Both the position numbers and the translations under genes were made by a program. Below, one piece after another: positions 33,577-41,057 of a stretch of DNA of 57,699 bases. A model generated the notes under the pieces. That model made no database searches. It saw only the letters and a list, made by a program, of their open reading frames with translations, and was not told the DNA's origin. Positions within the stretch are counted from its first letter, which is position 1. Each line of letters begins with the position of its first letter. This DNA comes from a virus, in IMG/VR virus record IMGVR_UViG_3300047547_000110, positions 1 to 57,699 of that record. The stretch is one strand, 5' to 3'.

Positions 33577-33665
33577 CTGAAGGACAGTGCGGTGTCAGCG
33601 GGCCGCCAGGCGCCACACATGCTCCCGTGCAGGACCCACGTCTGGGTTGCCCTGCAGGTTCGCAT

Positions 33666-33741
33666 TGGTTGCGGAGGTGGGACTCGAACCCACGACCTCC
33701 GGGTTATGAACCCAGCGGGCTGCCAACTGCCCTACTCCGCG
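33666..33741 (-). tRNA. Initiator-type tRNA-Met (anticodon CAT)
   Basis: A 76-nt cloverleaf with CCA encoded. Anticodon loop TTCATAA. Three initiator hallmarks are visible: an unpaired C1-A72 at the acceptor end, three consecutive G:C pairs (29-31:39-41) in the anticodon stem, and a purine-pyrimidine 11:24 pair in the D stem (G:C). T loop is TTCGAGT. It should therefore be formylated and enter the P site, boosting translation starts. Lies between terminase and nrd genes on the late strand. Confidence 0.95.
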
Positions 33742-33917
33742 TCAAATGGTGCCGGGCCATCAGGTTAGCCCGTCAGGCCCGGCGTGGTGAGAGGTAGACC
33801 TTGCTGCAAAGGTATGGGGCCGAGGCCCTAGCCAGTTCGCCTAGCGCTGTCTCACCGTTCAGCGTGTCGGAAGGTATGGTGATGATAGCGGGCGACCTCG
33901 GCCACGGATGCCATCGT
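33742..33917. other. Spacer between terminase and tRNA
   Basis: No gene with a ribosome site. Holds an 8-bp inverted repeat GCCGGGCC/GGCCCGGC (33751-33758/33776-33783) and a TCGGCCACGG repeat 10 bases past the terminase stop. Confidence 0.6.
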
Positions 33918-35384
33918 TTAGAAGGAGCCCTGCCGGACCTCCTTGCGCTTGAAGCGGACGCGATAGCGGGCCTCGTCAGCGATGTGGTCCTCCACGTCCG
34001 AATCGACGTCATCAGGGTCAGCCTCATCGCGCGGGATGGGTACAAAGGTCCTGATAAAGGCGGGACAGCGCTCTGCCACCACGAACAGACCAGGCTTCTC
34101 GCGAGGGCCGGCGATCGGCTGATCCTCCTCATCAAGGTTGAGCGCACCCTTGAGCCGCTTGCGTGTCTGCTCCCAGCCCTGCTTGCGTGACCCTGGTCCC
34201 TTGTCAGCCTTCTCCCACTTGACGCCCTTGCCAGCCATATCTTTGGCGATGCAGTTGCCGTTCTCCTCGTCGAAGATGGAGGAGTCAGCAGGACCAGGCT
34301 TCACGCGGCCCGCCAGGCCCAGGCCTATCTCGCGGAACTTGATGCCCTCAGCGATGTCGGAGGCGAGCATGCGCAGGCCCTCGTTCTCAGCGCCCTTCTT
34401 GCAGCCGTACCACTCGCCAATGCGGAACAGGTCGCCCTTGACCGTACTGATCTTGCGACCGCTCGGCAGGGTGAGCTCCGTGCCGTCAGACTCGGCCCAC
34501 CAGCCCACTGAGAAGGGCTTCGAGGAGCCCCAGTCGAAGGACCTGTCCACCGTCCAGGAGCGTGGCACTTGGAAGACTGGCACGCAGTGGACCTGCGTCT
34601 GCCAGAGGTCGTCGAACATGCCGCCCGACGTGATGTCCCAGCTGCCATCGAGCCAGGCCGCGACCTGCGCCGGGTTCGAGGCCGACGCGCGGATGCGCTG
34701 GATGTAGTCGGGGTCGGCATCCAGCAGGATGCGGTTCTCGCTGATGTGCCCGTGGATCGCCACGCGGTCGGGCTCGCCGGCCGTCTTGATGATCTTGCCC
34801 CGCATGCCAGGCAGCTGCCACCGGTTCTTGACCCAGTTGTGCCCGCGGCCGTACGGGTTGGTCGTGGCGCGCACCTTGCGAGGCATGCCCGCGACCGTTG
34901 AGCGGCAGCAGGAGAACATCTTGAGGTACATCTCGGAGGTGGCCCAGTTGGTGAGCTCCTCCCAGCCGATCCACGGGTACGCGTGGCCGTGGTAGTTGTC
35001 ATAGTCCGCCGGCTTGGACATGTAGCGCAGCAGGAGCTGCTCGCCGCTTGGGAACGTCCAGACGTAGTCGCTCTCGTTGAACTTGGCGCCTGGGAACCAC
35101 AGCTTGAACCAGGCCTTGGACTTCGCCACGACGTCGGAGAGCTGCTTATAGGTGGAGCGGAACAGGATGCCCCGCCACGCTGCGCCGTAGCCTTGCCCCA
35201 CGTGCTGGCAGAAGTCAGCCAGCAGCGCGTCAGTCTTGCCTGGGCCGCGGGTGCCCTCGTACAGGGTCTCGAATACCGGACTTGAGAGGAAGAGCACCTG
35301 CGAGCCGGCCTGCGCAGCCCACACCTTCACCTCAGGCTGCGCGACCTTCTTCTTCTTTTTCCAGTGCGGTGGGGTGTAGGCCAT
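33918..35384 (-). CDS. Terminase large subunit
   Basis: 488 aa. ATPase: Walker A GTRGPGKT (44-51), Walker B around PWIGWEEL (137-144). Nuclease: SFDWGSSKPF with Asp283, and further acidic residues in GPADSSIFDE and DVEDHIADEA. Cuts and packages the concatemer into proheads through the portal. The start overlaps the preceding stop (TGATG). The small subunit is two genes upstream, with two small genes between them. Confidence 0.95.
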   Translation of the reverse strand: MAYTPPHWKKKKKVAQPEVKVWAAQAGSQVLFLSSPVFETLYEGTRGPGKTDALLADFCQHVGQGYGAAWRGILFRSTYKQLSDVVAKSKAWFKLWFPGAKFNESDYVWTFPSGEQLLLRYMSKPADYDNYHGHAYPWIGWEELTNWATSEMYLKMFSCCRSTVAGMPRKVRATTNPYGRGHNWVKNRWQLPGMRGKIIKTAGEPDRVAIHGHISENRILLDADPDYIQRIRASASNPAQVAAWLDGSWDITSGGMFDDLWQTQVHCVPVFQVPRSWTVDRSFDWGSSKPFSVGWWAESDGTELTLPSGRKISTVKGDLFRIGEWYGCKKGAENEGLRMLASDIAEGIKFREIGLGLAGRVKPGPADSSIFDEENGNCIAKDMAGKGVKWEKADKGPGSRKQGWEQTRKRLKGALNLDEEDQPIAGPREKPGLFVVAERCPAFIRTFVPIPRDEADPDDVDSDVEDHIADEARYRVRFKRKEVRQGSF

Positions 35385-35794
35385 CAGAGCACCCTCTCCA
35401 CGCGCAGGATGGCGCGGTCGAACCAGGACGTGAAGTCGTGGAGCCAGTCCGTCAGGGAGCGGTCAAACTCACTGTGGATGCGGGTATGGTCCCGCTCGTC
35501 CAGCACGCGGATGAGGTAGTACTCCAGCTGCTCGGCGCGCCAGCCCAGGGTCACCTCGAGGTAGCGGTCGCCGTCCACCACGACGTAGTGTAGGATGGGC
35601 TCGCCACCATCAAGGTAAACGGTCTCGGCTATCCTGAGCCCGCGGTCTGGGTGGGTGCGCAGGTACTCCACGCAGTTCTCGTGGCAGCGGAAGTTGAAGA
35701 GGCCTGCCTCGGGGATAGGCCTGATGCCCTGGTGTCGGGCACGCAACCGGCGGGCAATCCGCTCTCGGGCTCGTTTGATGGCACGCTGGCGCAT
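35384..35794 (-). CDS. Hypothetical protein between terminase genes, possible papain-like fold
   Basis: 136 aa from ATG 35794 (AAGGAGAAC). After a basic N-terminus (RAIKRARERIARRLRARH), residues about 31-80 show CHENCVEYL ... ILHYVVVDGDRYLEVTLG, a Cys...His...(Asp/Glu) order seen in small papain-like/NlpC-type domains. The match is to pattern only, so a cysteine hydrolase is a weak inference. The basic tail may bind DNA. Confidence 0.7.
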   Translation of the reverse strand: MRQRAIKRARERIARRLRARHQGIRPIPEAGLFNFRCHENCVEYLRTHPDRGLRIAETVYLDGGEPILHYVVVDGDRYLEVTLGWRAEQLEYYLIRVLDERDHTRIHSEFDRSLTDWLHDFTSWFDRAILRVERVL

Positions 35795-35876
35795 GGTGTG
35801 TTCTCCTTCTGTTCGTGGCGCGCCCATGGGCAATGCGGGGCGGTGTGACCGTCCCCACCGCAGAGCGCGCAATGCT

Positions 35877-36131
35877 TCAACGGCGCTCCATCTTGGTAGC
35901 GCATTCGATGGTCAGCCCATAGCCGAGGGCCAAGCGGCGCGGGTCTACGTCTTCACCACACCCGCAGGCGCAGCTACCGTCCTCCCTGGGAGCCCATCGG
36001 GCCTTGGCCTGGTCATTGCGCAGTCTTTGGGCGTCGATCGCGTCCTGGACGTGTATGGCAGTCTCTGCGCTTGCCCGGTCAATAGGGTCTGGGTGGTGTT
36101 CTGCTTCTGCCGTGGGTCTGCTCTCAATCAT
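35877..36131 (-). CDS. TraR/DksA-type zinc-finger-like small protein
   Basis: 84 aa. Helical N-terminal part, then CACGCGEDVDPRRL ... TIECATKME, a degenerate DksA/TraR zinc finger. It has C-x-C-x-C but the last Cys pair is reduced to one visible Cys, so metal binding is uncertain. Phage members can alter host RNA polymerase at ribosomal promoters. Weak ribosome site. Confidence 0.72.
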   Translation of the reverse strand: MIESRPTAEAEHHPDPIDRASAETAIHVQDAIDAQRLRNDQAKARWAPREDGSCACGCGEDVDPRRLALGYGLTIECATKMERR

Positions 36132-36160
36132 CGGTTGATCCTTTAGGTTAGATGTGGAAA

Positions 36161-36178
36161 CGCGCCCGACCGGGCGCG
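36161..36178 (-). terminator. GC-rich hairpin after the small terminase gene
   Basis: An 8-bp stem CGCGCCCG/CGGGCGCG with a 2-base loop, then TTTCC on the minus strand. Partial terminator or mRNA stabiliser. Confidence 0.55.
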
Positions 36179-36201
36179 CTCATTTAACATACTGCCATGG
36201 G

Positions 36202-36807
36202 TCAGGCTTTATCCTCGCCCTCATTGCCCGCGTACTTGGCTTGCTGCTCGCGGGCAGCATCAGCCCAGGCCTTCGGATCGATCACGCCGGGCACGATGAG
36301 AACGCCGCCAGCACCGCCTTCGACTTCCACCTTGTGGTTCTCGCGGTACTTCTCAGGACGGGCACCCTTGAGGACCAGAGCCATCAGCGTGTCGCTGTAC
36401 TTGCGCACAGTCAACTGGCGCTGCTCGCCCGTCTCAGGGTCCACGACTGTGGTCGGCATGCCTTGGTAGATGACAGGCTCGTCGTAGCCATCCACGGCAC
36501 GCCGCATGGCCTCTGCCTCGATACGGTCAGCAGCCTCCTCGATCGCAATCGAGTAGAGCTCCTCAAACCACTCGGACTGCTCCCGCCACTTGTCGACCGT
36601 GGAACGCGATACGCCCGCAGCACGGCAGCCCTCAAGGACGATGCCACGATTGGCGAAGGTACGCAGGAAGAGGCGACGGCGTTCGATGCTCAGGCGTTCA
36701 GAAGCGGAGAGGTCGTCGAGTTCCCACTCCACCAGTTCGAGCTCAGACACAGGACCCCGCTCATGCAAGAAGTCCCGCTGCTCATCTGTCATGTTCTTGG
36801 CGGACAT
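36202..36807 (-). CDS. Terminase small subunit
   Basis: 201 aa from ATG 36807 with GGAGG 5 bases upstream (a GTG one codon earlier is also in frame). N-terminal helix-turn-helix: FANRGIVLEGCRAAGVSRSTVDKWRE (about residues 51-76). Central oligomerisation helices, C-terminal charged tail. Recognises the packaging site and recruits the large subunit. Its recognition site may be the repeats just upstream. Confidence 0.88.
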   Translation of the reverse strand: MSAKNMTDEQRDFLHERGPVSELELVEWELDDLSASERLSIERRRLFLRTFANRGIVLEGCRAAGVSRSTVDKWREQSEWFEELYSIAIEEAADRIEAEAMRRAVDGYDEPVIYQGMPTTVVDPETGEQRQLTVRKYSDTLMALVLKGARPEKYRENHKVEVEGGAGGVLIVPGVIDPKAWADAAREQQAKYAGNEGEDKA

Positions 36808-36938
36808 CACGTCCTCCTTTCAGTTTAATGGCTTACATGGTGTGATGGTAGCACTCCAGGTCGGGAGCGTAAGCCAGCAGCGATGGCGGAGGTCTCCCCT
36901 TGTTCCTTCGTGCGCGAAACTCACCGCCCTTGTTTCGC

Positions 36939-36999
36939 CGGATTTTTCGACGCAGATGAAGCCACCTAGCTGGAAGACTCAATCGGATTTTTCTACGCA
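36939..36999. repeat. Two 16-bp direct repeats upstream of the small terminase gene
   Basis: CGGATTTTTCGACGCA (36939-36954) and CGGATTTTTCTACGCA (36984-36999), one mismatch, starts 45 bp apart (about four helical turns). Suits cooperative binding by a ring protein such as the small terminase. Confidence 0.8.
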
Positions 37000-37315
37000 A
37001 AGGGCCTCACCCAACTGGGCCCTCGCGCGGCCACCGGAATCGACCACGGATGCTCCGTACGAGGGGAAACTCCCAATCGGCAGCCCTCAGAACAGCCCAT
37101 GGCGAGCGTCACGACCGAATCCATCAAAAGGCCTAGATTGCTATTTTTACTGGAAAGTTGTTTTTATAGGATTAGATTTATCTAAACCTTTATTATTTAA
37201 GGTCTAGATTAAAATAACTAATAAAAACAATAACTTATGATGCAATCTAAGGCATCTAAGCTGTCTAAGCCGAGTAGCCGTGCCGGAAAATCACCACTGA
37301 GAAAAGGGTATATTA

Positions 37316-37375
37316 TTTTCCTGGTACAACATCGAGCTCAAGGTCCAGATTGCTCAGATTGGCTCTAAGTCCTTG
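37316..37375 (-). repeat. 60-bp conserved element, copy B (inverted)
   Basis: Reverse complement of 22525-22584 at about 47 of 60 positions. On its own strand it is followed by CTTAGA motifs and AT-rich DNA, as in copy A, and it points toward the terminase operon. Confidence 0.85.
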
Positions 37376-37440
37376 ATTTACATAGCAAAAGCAGTACGAG
37401 CCTGGCCTTATAAGGGATCTAGATAGCTTAGATCGTCGCC

Positions 37441-37484
37441 GCCACAAACAAATGAGGGAGCAGCCGCGAAGCATGCTCCCTCAT
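37441..37484 (-). terminator. Terminator of the PrimPol operon
   Basis: An 11-bp perfect stem ATGAGGGAGCA/TGCTCCCTCAT (37452-37462/37474-37484), then TTGTTTG on the minus strand. Lies 28 bp past the PrimPol stop. Confidence 0.75.
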
Positions 37485-37511
37485 AATCAGAGACCGTGGC
37501 CGACCTCGACG

Positions 37512-39848
37512 TCAATCAAGGGCATCGCGTGGCCAGTCAACCTTGCTGCCGAACCGAGCCTCGAGCAGACCGCGACAGTGACTCAGGGCAGGAATCTTCG
37601 ACGCAGACGCGCGGCCCATACGATCGACCTTGACCATGTAGTCCGTATCGTCAGGCTTGACCTGAGTGTTGGCCATCTCGCCATTGAGCAGCTTATTGAG
37701 GCGCATCCCGAATGCCACAGGATCAGCAGGACGGTAGACCCGCTGCTCCTTGGCGAACTCCAGATAATCCGCCCGCAGGTGTTCCTTAACCACCACGACG
37801 CCCGTCTCATGCCAGTCGCCACGCGCGTTGGGCAACATGCCGTCGAGCAACTTGTTGTACCACCAGCGCTCCACGTCGTCCATCGTCAAGACCTTCTGGT
37901 CGACGAGTGCCTTGGTAGCAGGTACCTCATCGCGAGGTGCCCATCCCTTGATGTCCCGGCTCAGCAGGTCAAACAACATACCCTCGATGCCACCCTCTTC
38001 GTAGAGCTGATCGTTCAGCGCCTTGAAGAAGGCCTTGTCGCCGCGCCTCTTGCTATTTACCGCGAAGACCGCAAAGCGGCGTTCACCGTCCAGGCCTGCA
38101 GGCACGACCCAGTCACCGTTGGCAGCCATGATGATGTGGACATGGTTCTTGCCCATCACAGCATCACGCCCCTTGCCTTCGTACGCGATCGTCGGCTCGG
38201 TCACCAACTGCTTGAGCTTCGCCTCGCCCGCCTTGTCACCGGCCCAGAAGGCTTCATCAGCGAACAGGCAGATGCAGTTCTGCAGGTGGGAATTGAAGCG
38301 GCCAACGAGGTGCTCCGGCGAGCTGATGTGGAGGCCGTGCGACCCAGCCAGCATTGCAGCTGCGCGGCCTAGCGTTCCCTTGCCGGTACCCTTCTCACCC
38401 TTGAAGCACATCGCGACCTCAGCAGCACGCGAAGGGTGTTGGACCATGTAGGCGAGCCAGTCAAGCACGTACTCATAATGCTCCTGCACGCCATCCACGA
38501 GGACGTCGCGGATGAGCTCCTTGAGCAGAGACCAGTCACGCTTGTTGGGCTGCACGGCCCAGCCGCGCCACAGGTTCAACCAGCCTTCATGCCCGCGCTC
38601 CGGGTCGAAGATGATGCCCTTGTATTGGCGACGATGCGGGTTGCGAATCCAGTAGGACGACCGAGTCACCAGCTTGTCATGAACCTCCACCAATTGGTTG
38701 CAGTAGAGGTTCTCGAAGTCTTCCTTCGTGCTGCGTTGAAAGAAGGGGCGGTTCAGAACCGGGTCCATCTCCTCAGTGAAGATGCGAAACTTGCCGCCCT
38801 CCATCACAACGCAGTGGGCTTCATTCATCTCCTCCATGACGGCGGCAATGCCTTCAGCCTTGGGCTCCGCACGAAGGGTAGCGTCGTCGACACCGTGGCC
38901 GTGCTCGGAGGGGTCCTCCCAGACGTCGAAGTCGTCCTCAGGGTCGGAGCGGACAACCTCGCCGCCCGCTTCCTGCACAACCTTGTGGAGGAACTTGACC
39001 GTGACAGGACGACCGCCCTTGCCCGAGGTGGCATGCAGCGAATCCCAGCGACGGCCGATAATCCATGCGTCATCTTGGTACTTCGCATCTTGCGTGGACC
39101 ACTCGATGAACTCCTGACGGCCTTCACCATTCGTAGCATGGTGGCACGCCATCATCAGGTCGCGCCACGTGTCATGATCTTGGAAGTCTTCGGCGTCGAG
39201 CTGCTCCAAGGTAGCGGCGAGCATCTCTGGTGTGAGCTCGCCGAGGCCCGCAGCATCACCGTGCGCCCGGGTTGGACGACGGCAGAGACGCAGGAGCGTG
39301 TCCGGCATCTCGGGCATGTCGTCCAGAGTGGGAGCTAGGTCGTCCCATTCATAGTGCCGACCGTTCGGGTGGACCGAGCCGGCGGATACGACTTGGCGGC
39401 CTTGCGACTTGAACTCTACTCCCGGATAGGCTTCCAGGGTATCGAGCAACGATACATCAGCCGGCTTGGTGAACCAGTAGTGATGCCCGCCTGAGCCTGT
39501 AATGGTATGAGGCGCAGAGGACAGGTCCAGCCCCACGTCGGCGACAAGTTCGGCCAGGGAGTCGCGGCCTTCGGGGAAGTTGCGCGGGTCGACGTCCAGC
39601 ACCATAATGGATGCGGGAAGACGGATGCCTGCATTGATGCCATCCCTATCAGCGAGTTGAATGATTCCATCAGAGTCGTATTCACGGGCTTGCCATGCGC
39701 CGTCCCTCGGCGTCTTGCCACGGTCACGGCCTTTGCTGTCGACCGCATTCCATGTATGGAGCGGGATCAGCTGCAGGCCTGCTTTAATGTACGCGCGCAT
39801 GTCCGCCACACGTGGGCGCAGGTTTTTCTTCTTCTTGTCGGTACTCAC
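37512..39848 (-). CDS. Bifunctional primase-polymerase / D5-type helicase
   Basis: 778 aa. N-terminal PrimPol domain: metal-binding LDVDP (84-88) and SGGHHYWF (119-126). A linker domain follows at about 215-300. C-terminal SF3/VapE-like helicase: Walker A KGEKGTGKGTL near 483-493, Walker B CLFADEAFW near 525, and an ANGDWVVPAGLDGERRFAVF sensor/arginine region. Lays primers and unwinds DNA at forks. Transcribed away from the plus-strand replication genes with a small RHH-like gene. Confidence 0.93.
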   Translation of the reverse strand: MSTDKKKKNLRPRVADMRAYIKAGLQLIPLHTWNAVDSKGRDRGKTPRDGAWQAREYDSDGIIQLADRDGINAGIRLPASIMVLDVDPRNFPEGRDSLAELVADVGLDLSSAPHTITGSGGHHYWFTKPADVSLLDTLEAYPGVEFKSQGRQVVSAGSVHPNGRHYEWDDLAPTLDDMPEMPDTLLRLCRRPTRAHGDAAGLGELTPEMLAATLEQLDAEDFQDHDTWRDLMMACHHATNGEGRQEFIEWSTQDAKYQDDAWIIGRRWDSLHATSGKGGRPVTVKFLHKVVQEAGGEVVRSDPEDDFDVWEDPSEHGHGVDDATLRAEPKAEGIAAVMEEMNEAHCVVMEGGKFRIFTEEMDPVLNRPFFQRSTKEDFENLYCNQLVEVHDKLVTRSSYWIRNPHRRQYKGIIFDPERGHEGWLNLWRGWAVQPNKRDWSLLKELIRDVLVDGVQEHYEYVLDWLAYMVQHPSRAAEVAMCFKGEKGTGKGTLGRAAAMLAGSHGLHISSPEHLVGRFNSHLQNCICLFADEAFWAGDKAGEAKLKQLVTEPTIAYEGKGRDAVMGKNHVHIIMAANGDWVVPAGLDGERRFAVFAVNSKRRGDKAFFKALNDQLYEEGGIEGMLFDLLSRDIKGWAPRDEVPATKALVDQKVLTMDDVERWWYNKLLDGMLPNARGDWHETGVVVVKEHLRADYLEFAKEQRVYRPADPVAFGMRLNKLLNGEMANTQVKPDDTDYMVKVDRMGRASASKIPALSHCRGLLEARFGSKVDWPRDALD

Positions 39849-40036
39849 TCGCGCACCCCCGCTTCCTGGAGGGACACGGGCTGACGGCCTGCCTCTTCAA
39901 TTAGAGCGCGAACTGCGTCGGCTTCTGTGACCTTCTCAGGGTCGGGACTTTCTCGCCGTAGCGACTCCAGCTTGCCGCGAATGAGGTCGCGGTGGGCATC
40001 GGAGAGTCGCAGCGACATCTGTTGGCTGAGTGCCAT
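39845..40036 (-). CDS. Small ribbon-helix-helix-like protein
   Basis: 63 aa. Start MALSQQMSLRLSD then two helices (HRDLIRGKLESLRR ... TEADAVRALIEEAG) fits an RHH (Arc/CopG-like) fold, typical of small DNA-binding regulators. ATGA overlap with the PrimPol gene. GGAG 7 bases upstream. It sits at the divergent control region and may regulate it. Confidence 0.75.
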   Translation of the reverse strand: MALSQQMSLRLSDAHRDLIRGKLESLRRESPDPEKVTEADAVRALIEEAGRQPVSLQEAGVRE

Positions 40037-40252
40037 GGGCGTGCTCCTTCTCAGTATGTGATCGGTTGGGCCTTGGGTGGGCCGGGACTGTCATCTTACC
40101 CGGACGTAATGCAATGCGAAACCGTCGGTTGACCCATCTAGGCCTTATAAGGCTCAGATGCCCTAGACCATTGTCCCGTGAACGTGGGTCCGCAGTGCAT
40201 GGCCTCGGTGTTACGATGAACATCCCTAAACCGCTCAACGAAGGAGAGCAAG
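40037..40252. other. Divergent control region
   Basis: 216 bp between the minus (PrimPol) and plus (replication) arms. Holds CCAACCGATCAC on the minus strand before the RHH gene, and CCTTATAAGG and CTAGA/CTCAGA motifs like those in the two large gaps. Both promoters should lie here; I cannot place the start points firmly. Confidence 0.6.
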
Positions 40253-40786
40253 ATGGACGTCAACGAGTACATGAAGCAGAGCCTGTCCCTGCTGGAGCGC
40301 ATCGCCGAGGGTATCGAAGCCCTCAACGAAAACGGCGTGCACGTCACCAACTTTGTCCTGCCCGAGGGTACGGACCTGAAGGCCGTCGGCAACGTGGTTC
40401 ACGCCCAGCCGGCGGACAATGCCAAGTCGGACGAAGCTGACAAGAAGGCCAAGGCTGACGCCGATGCCAAGGCGAAGAAAGAGAAGGCTGACGCCGATGC
40501 CAAGGCGAAGAAGGAAGCCGACGCGAAGGCTGCCAAGGAGAAGGCTGACGCCGATGCCAAGGCCAAAGCGGATGCTGACGCCAAGAAGGAAGAAGAGAAG
40601 CCGGCAGACACCAAGAAGAAGGTCACGGCCGACGACGCTCGCAAGGCTCTCAAGGCCTATGCCGCGATCGAGGGCAACGACGCTGCAATGGAACTGCTGA
40701 CCAGCCTTGGCGCCGGGTCCATCACAGCCCTGGCCGAGCAAGGCGACGACAAGCTGGCTGAGCTGGTCGCGAAGTGCGGGGGCTGA
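40253..40786 (+). CDS. Ala/Lys-rich linker protein with C-terminal helical domain
   Basis: 177 aa, GAAGGAGAG site. N-terminal helix (EYMKQSLSLLERIAEGIEAL) is followed by about 65 residues of KADADAKAKKE repeats, histone-H1-like, and a C-terminal domain VTADDARKALKAYAAIEGND ... AGSITALAEQ. A basic repeat of this kind binds DNA or RNA loosely. First gene of the plus arm. The C-terminal domain is found in other phage early proteins of unknown role. Confidence 0.85.
   Translation: MDVNEYMKQSLSLLERIAEGIEALNENGVHVTNFVLPEGTDLKAVGNVVHAQPADNAKSDEADKKAKADADAKAKKEKADADAKAKKEADAKAAKEKADADAKAKADADAKKEEEKPADTKKKVTADDARKALKAYAAIEGNDAAMELLTSLGAGSITALAEQGDDKLAELVAKCGG
40451..40563 (+). repeat. Three copies of a 23-bp coding repeat
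   Basis: Identical 23-bp units at 40451, 40484 and 40541 encode KADADAKA in the Ala/Lys-rich protein. Confidence 0.85.
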
Positions 40787-40791
40787 ACGAG

Positions 40792-41055
40792 ATGAGCGAT
40801 CAACCCAATATGAAGATGCCCAAAGACGCAGCGCAGATTGTGTTCTGGTTCAAGGGCCTTCCGCAACCGACCGCCTTCCTGACGACCCGCGAGGAAGCAG
40901 ACAAGGTGGTCGCCGGCTTCAAGCATGGCGATGAGTCGGTCTCGTTCATGTCGTACCCCGACGGTCGTGGCGTGCGCTCTGAGAGCGTATTTGAGGTGGA
41001 CAACCTCCGCGGCGTGACCATCGAGTATCCGACCATTCAACTGGTAGGAGGCTGA
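40792..41055 (+). CDS. Hypothetical protein
   Basis: 87 aa from ATG 40792 (an upstream in-frame start overlaps the previous gene). Alpha/beta pattern (IVFWFKGLPQPTAFLTTREE ... RGVTIEYPTIQL). Ends 2 bases before the nuclease gene and is probably translated with it. Confidence 0.78.
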   Translation: MSDQPNMKMPKDAAQIVFWFKGLPQPTAFLTTREEADKVVAGFKHGDESVSFMSYPDGRGVRSESVFEVDNLRGVTIEYPTIQLVGG

Positions 41056-41057
41056 CC

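Larger units (their letters stand above)
36808..37511. other. Non-coding regulatory / packaging gap
   Basis: 704 bp without a convincing gene. From left: small-terminase leader, inverted repeat GCGAAAC/GTTTCGC (36914-36938), two 16-bp direct repeats (36939 and 36984), an AT-rich stretch (37130-37250), a cluster of TCTAAG/CTAGA motifs (37130-37435), the inverted copy of the 60-bp element, and a terminator for the PrimPol gene. Candidate site for cos/pac, a late promoter, or an origin. Confidence 0.75.

Noticed and set aside
33276-33665. A minus-strand frame with a hydrophobic stretch between nrdA and the tRNA
   Set aside because: It runs through two terminator hairpins and the nrdA start, lacks a ribosome site, and the hydrophobic part is probably incidental.
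36590-37207. A 205-codon plus-strand open frame entering the gap near 37 kb
   Set aside because: Begins antisense to the small terminase gene and continues into repeat-rich non-coding DNA; no start signal.
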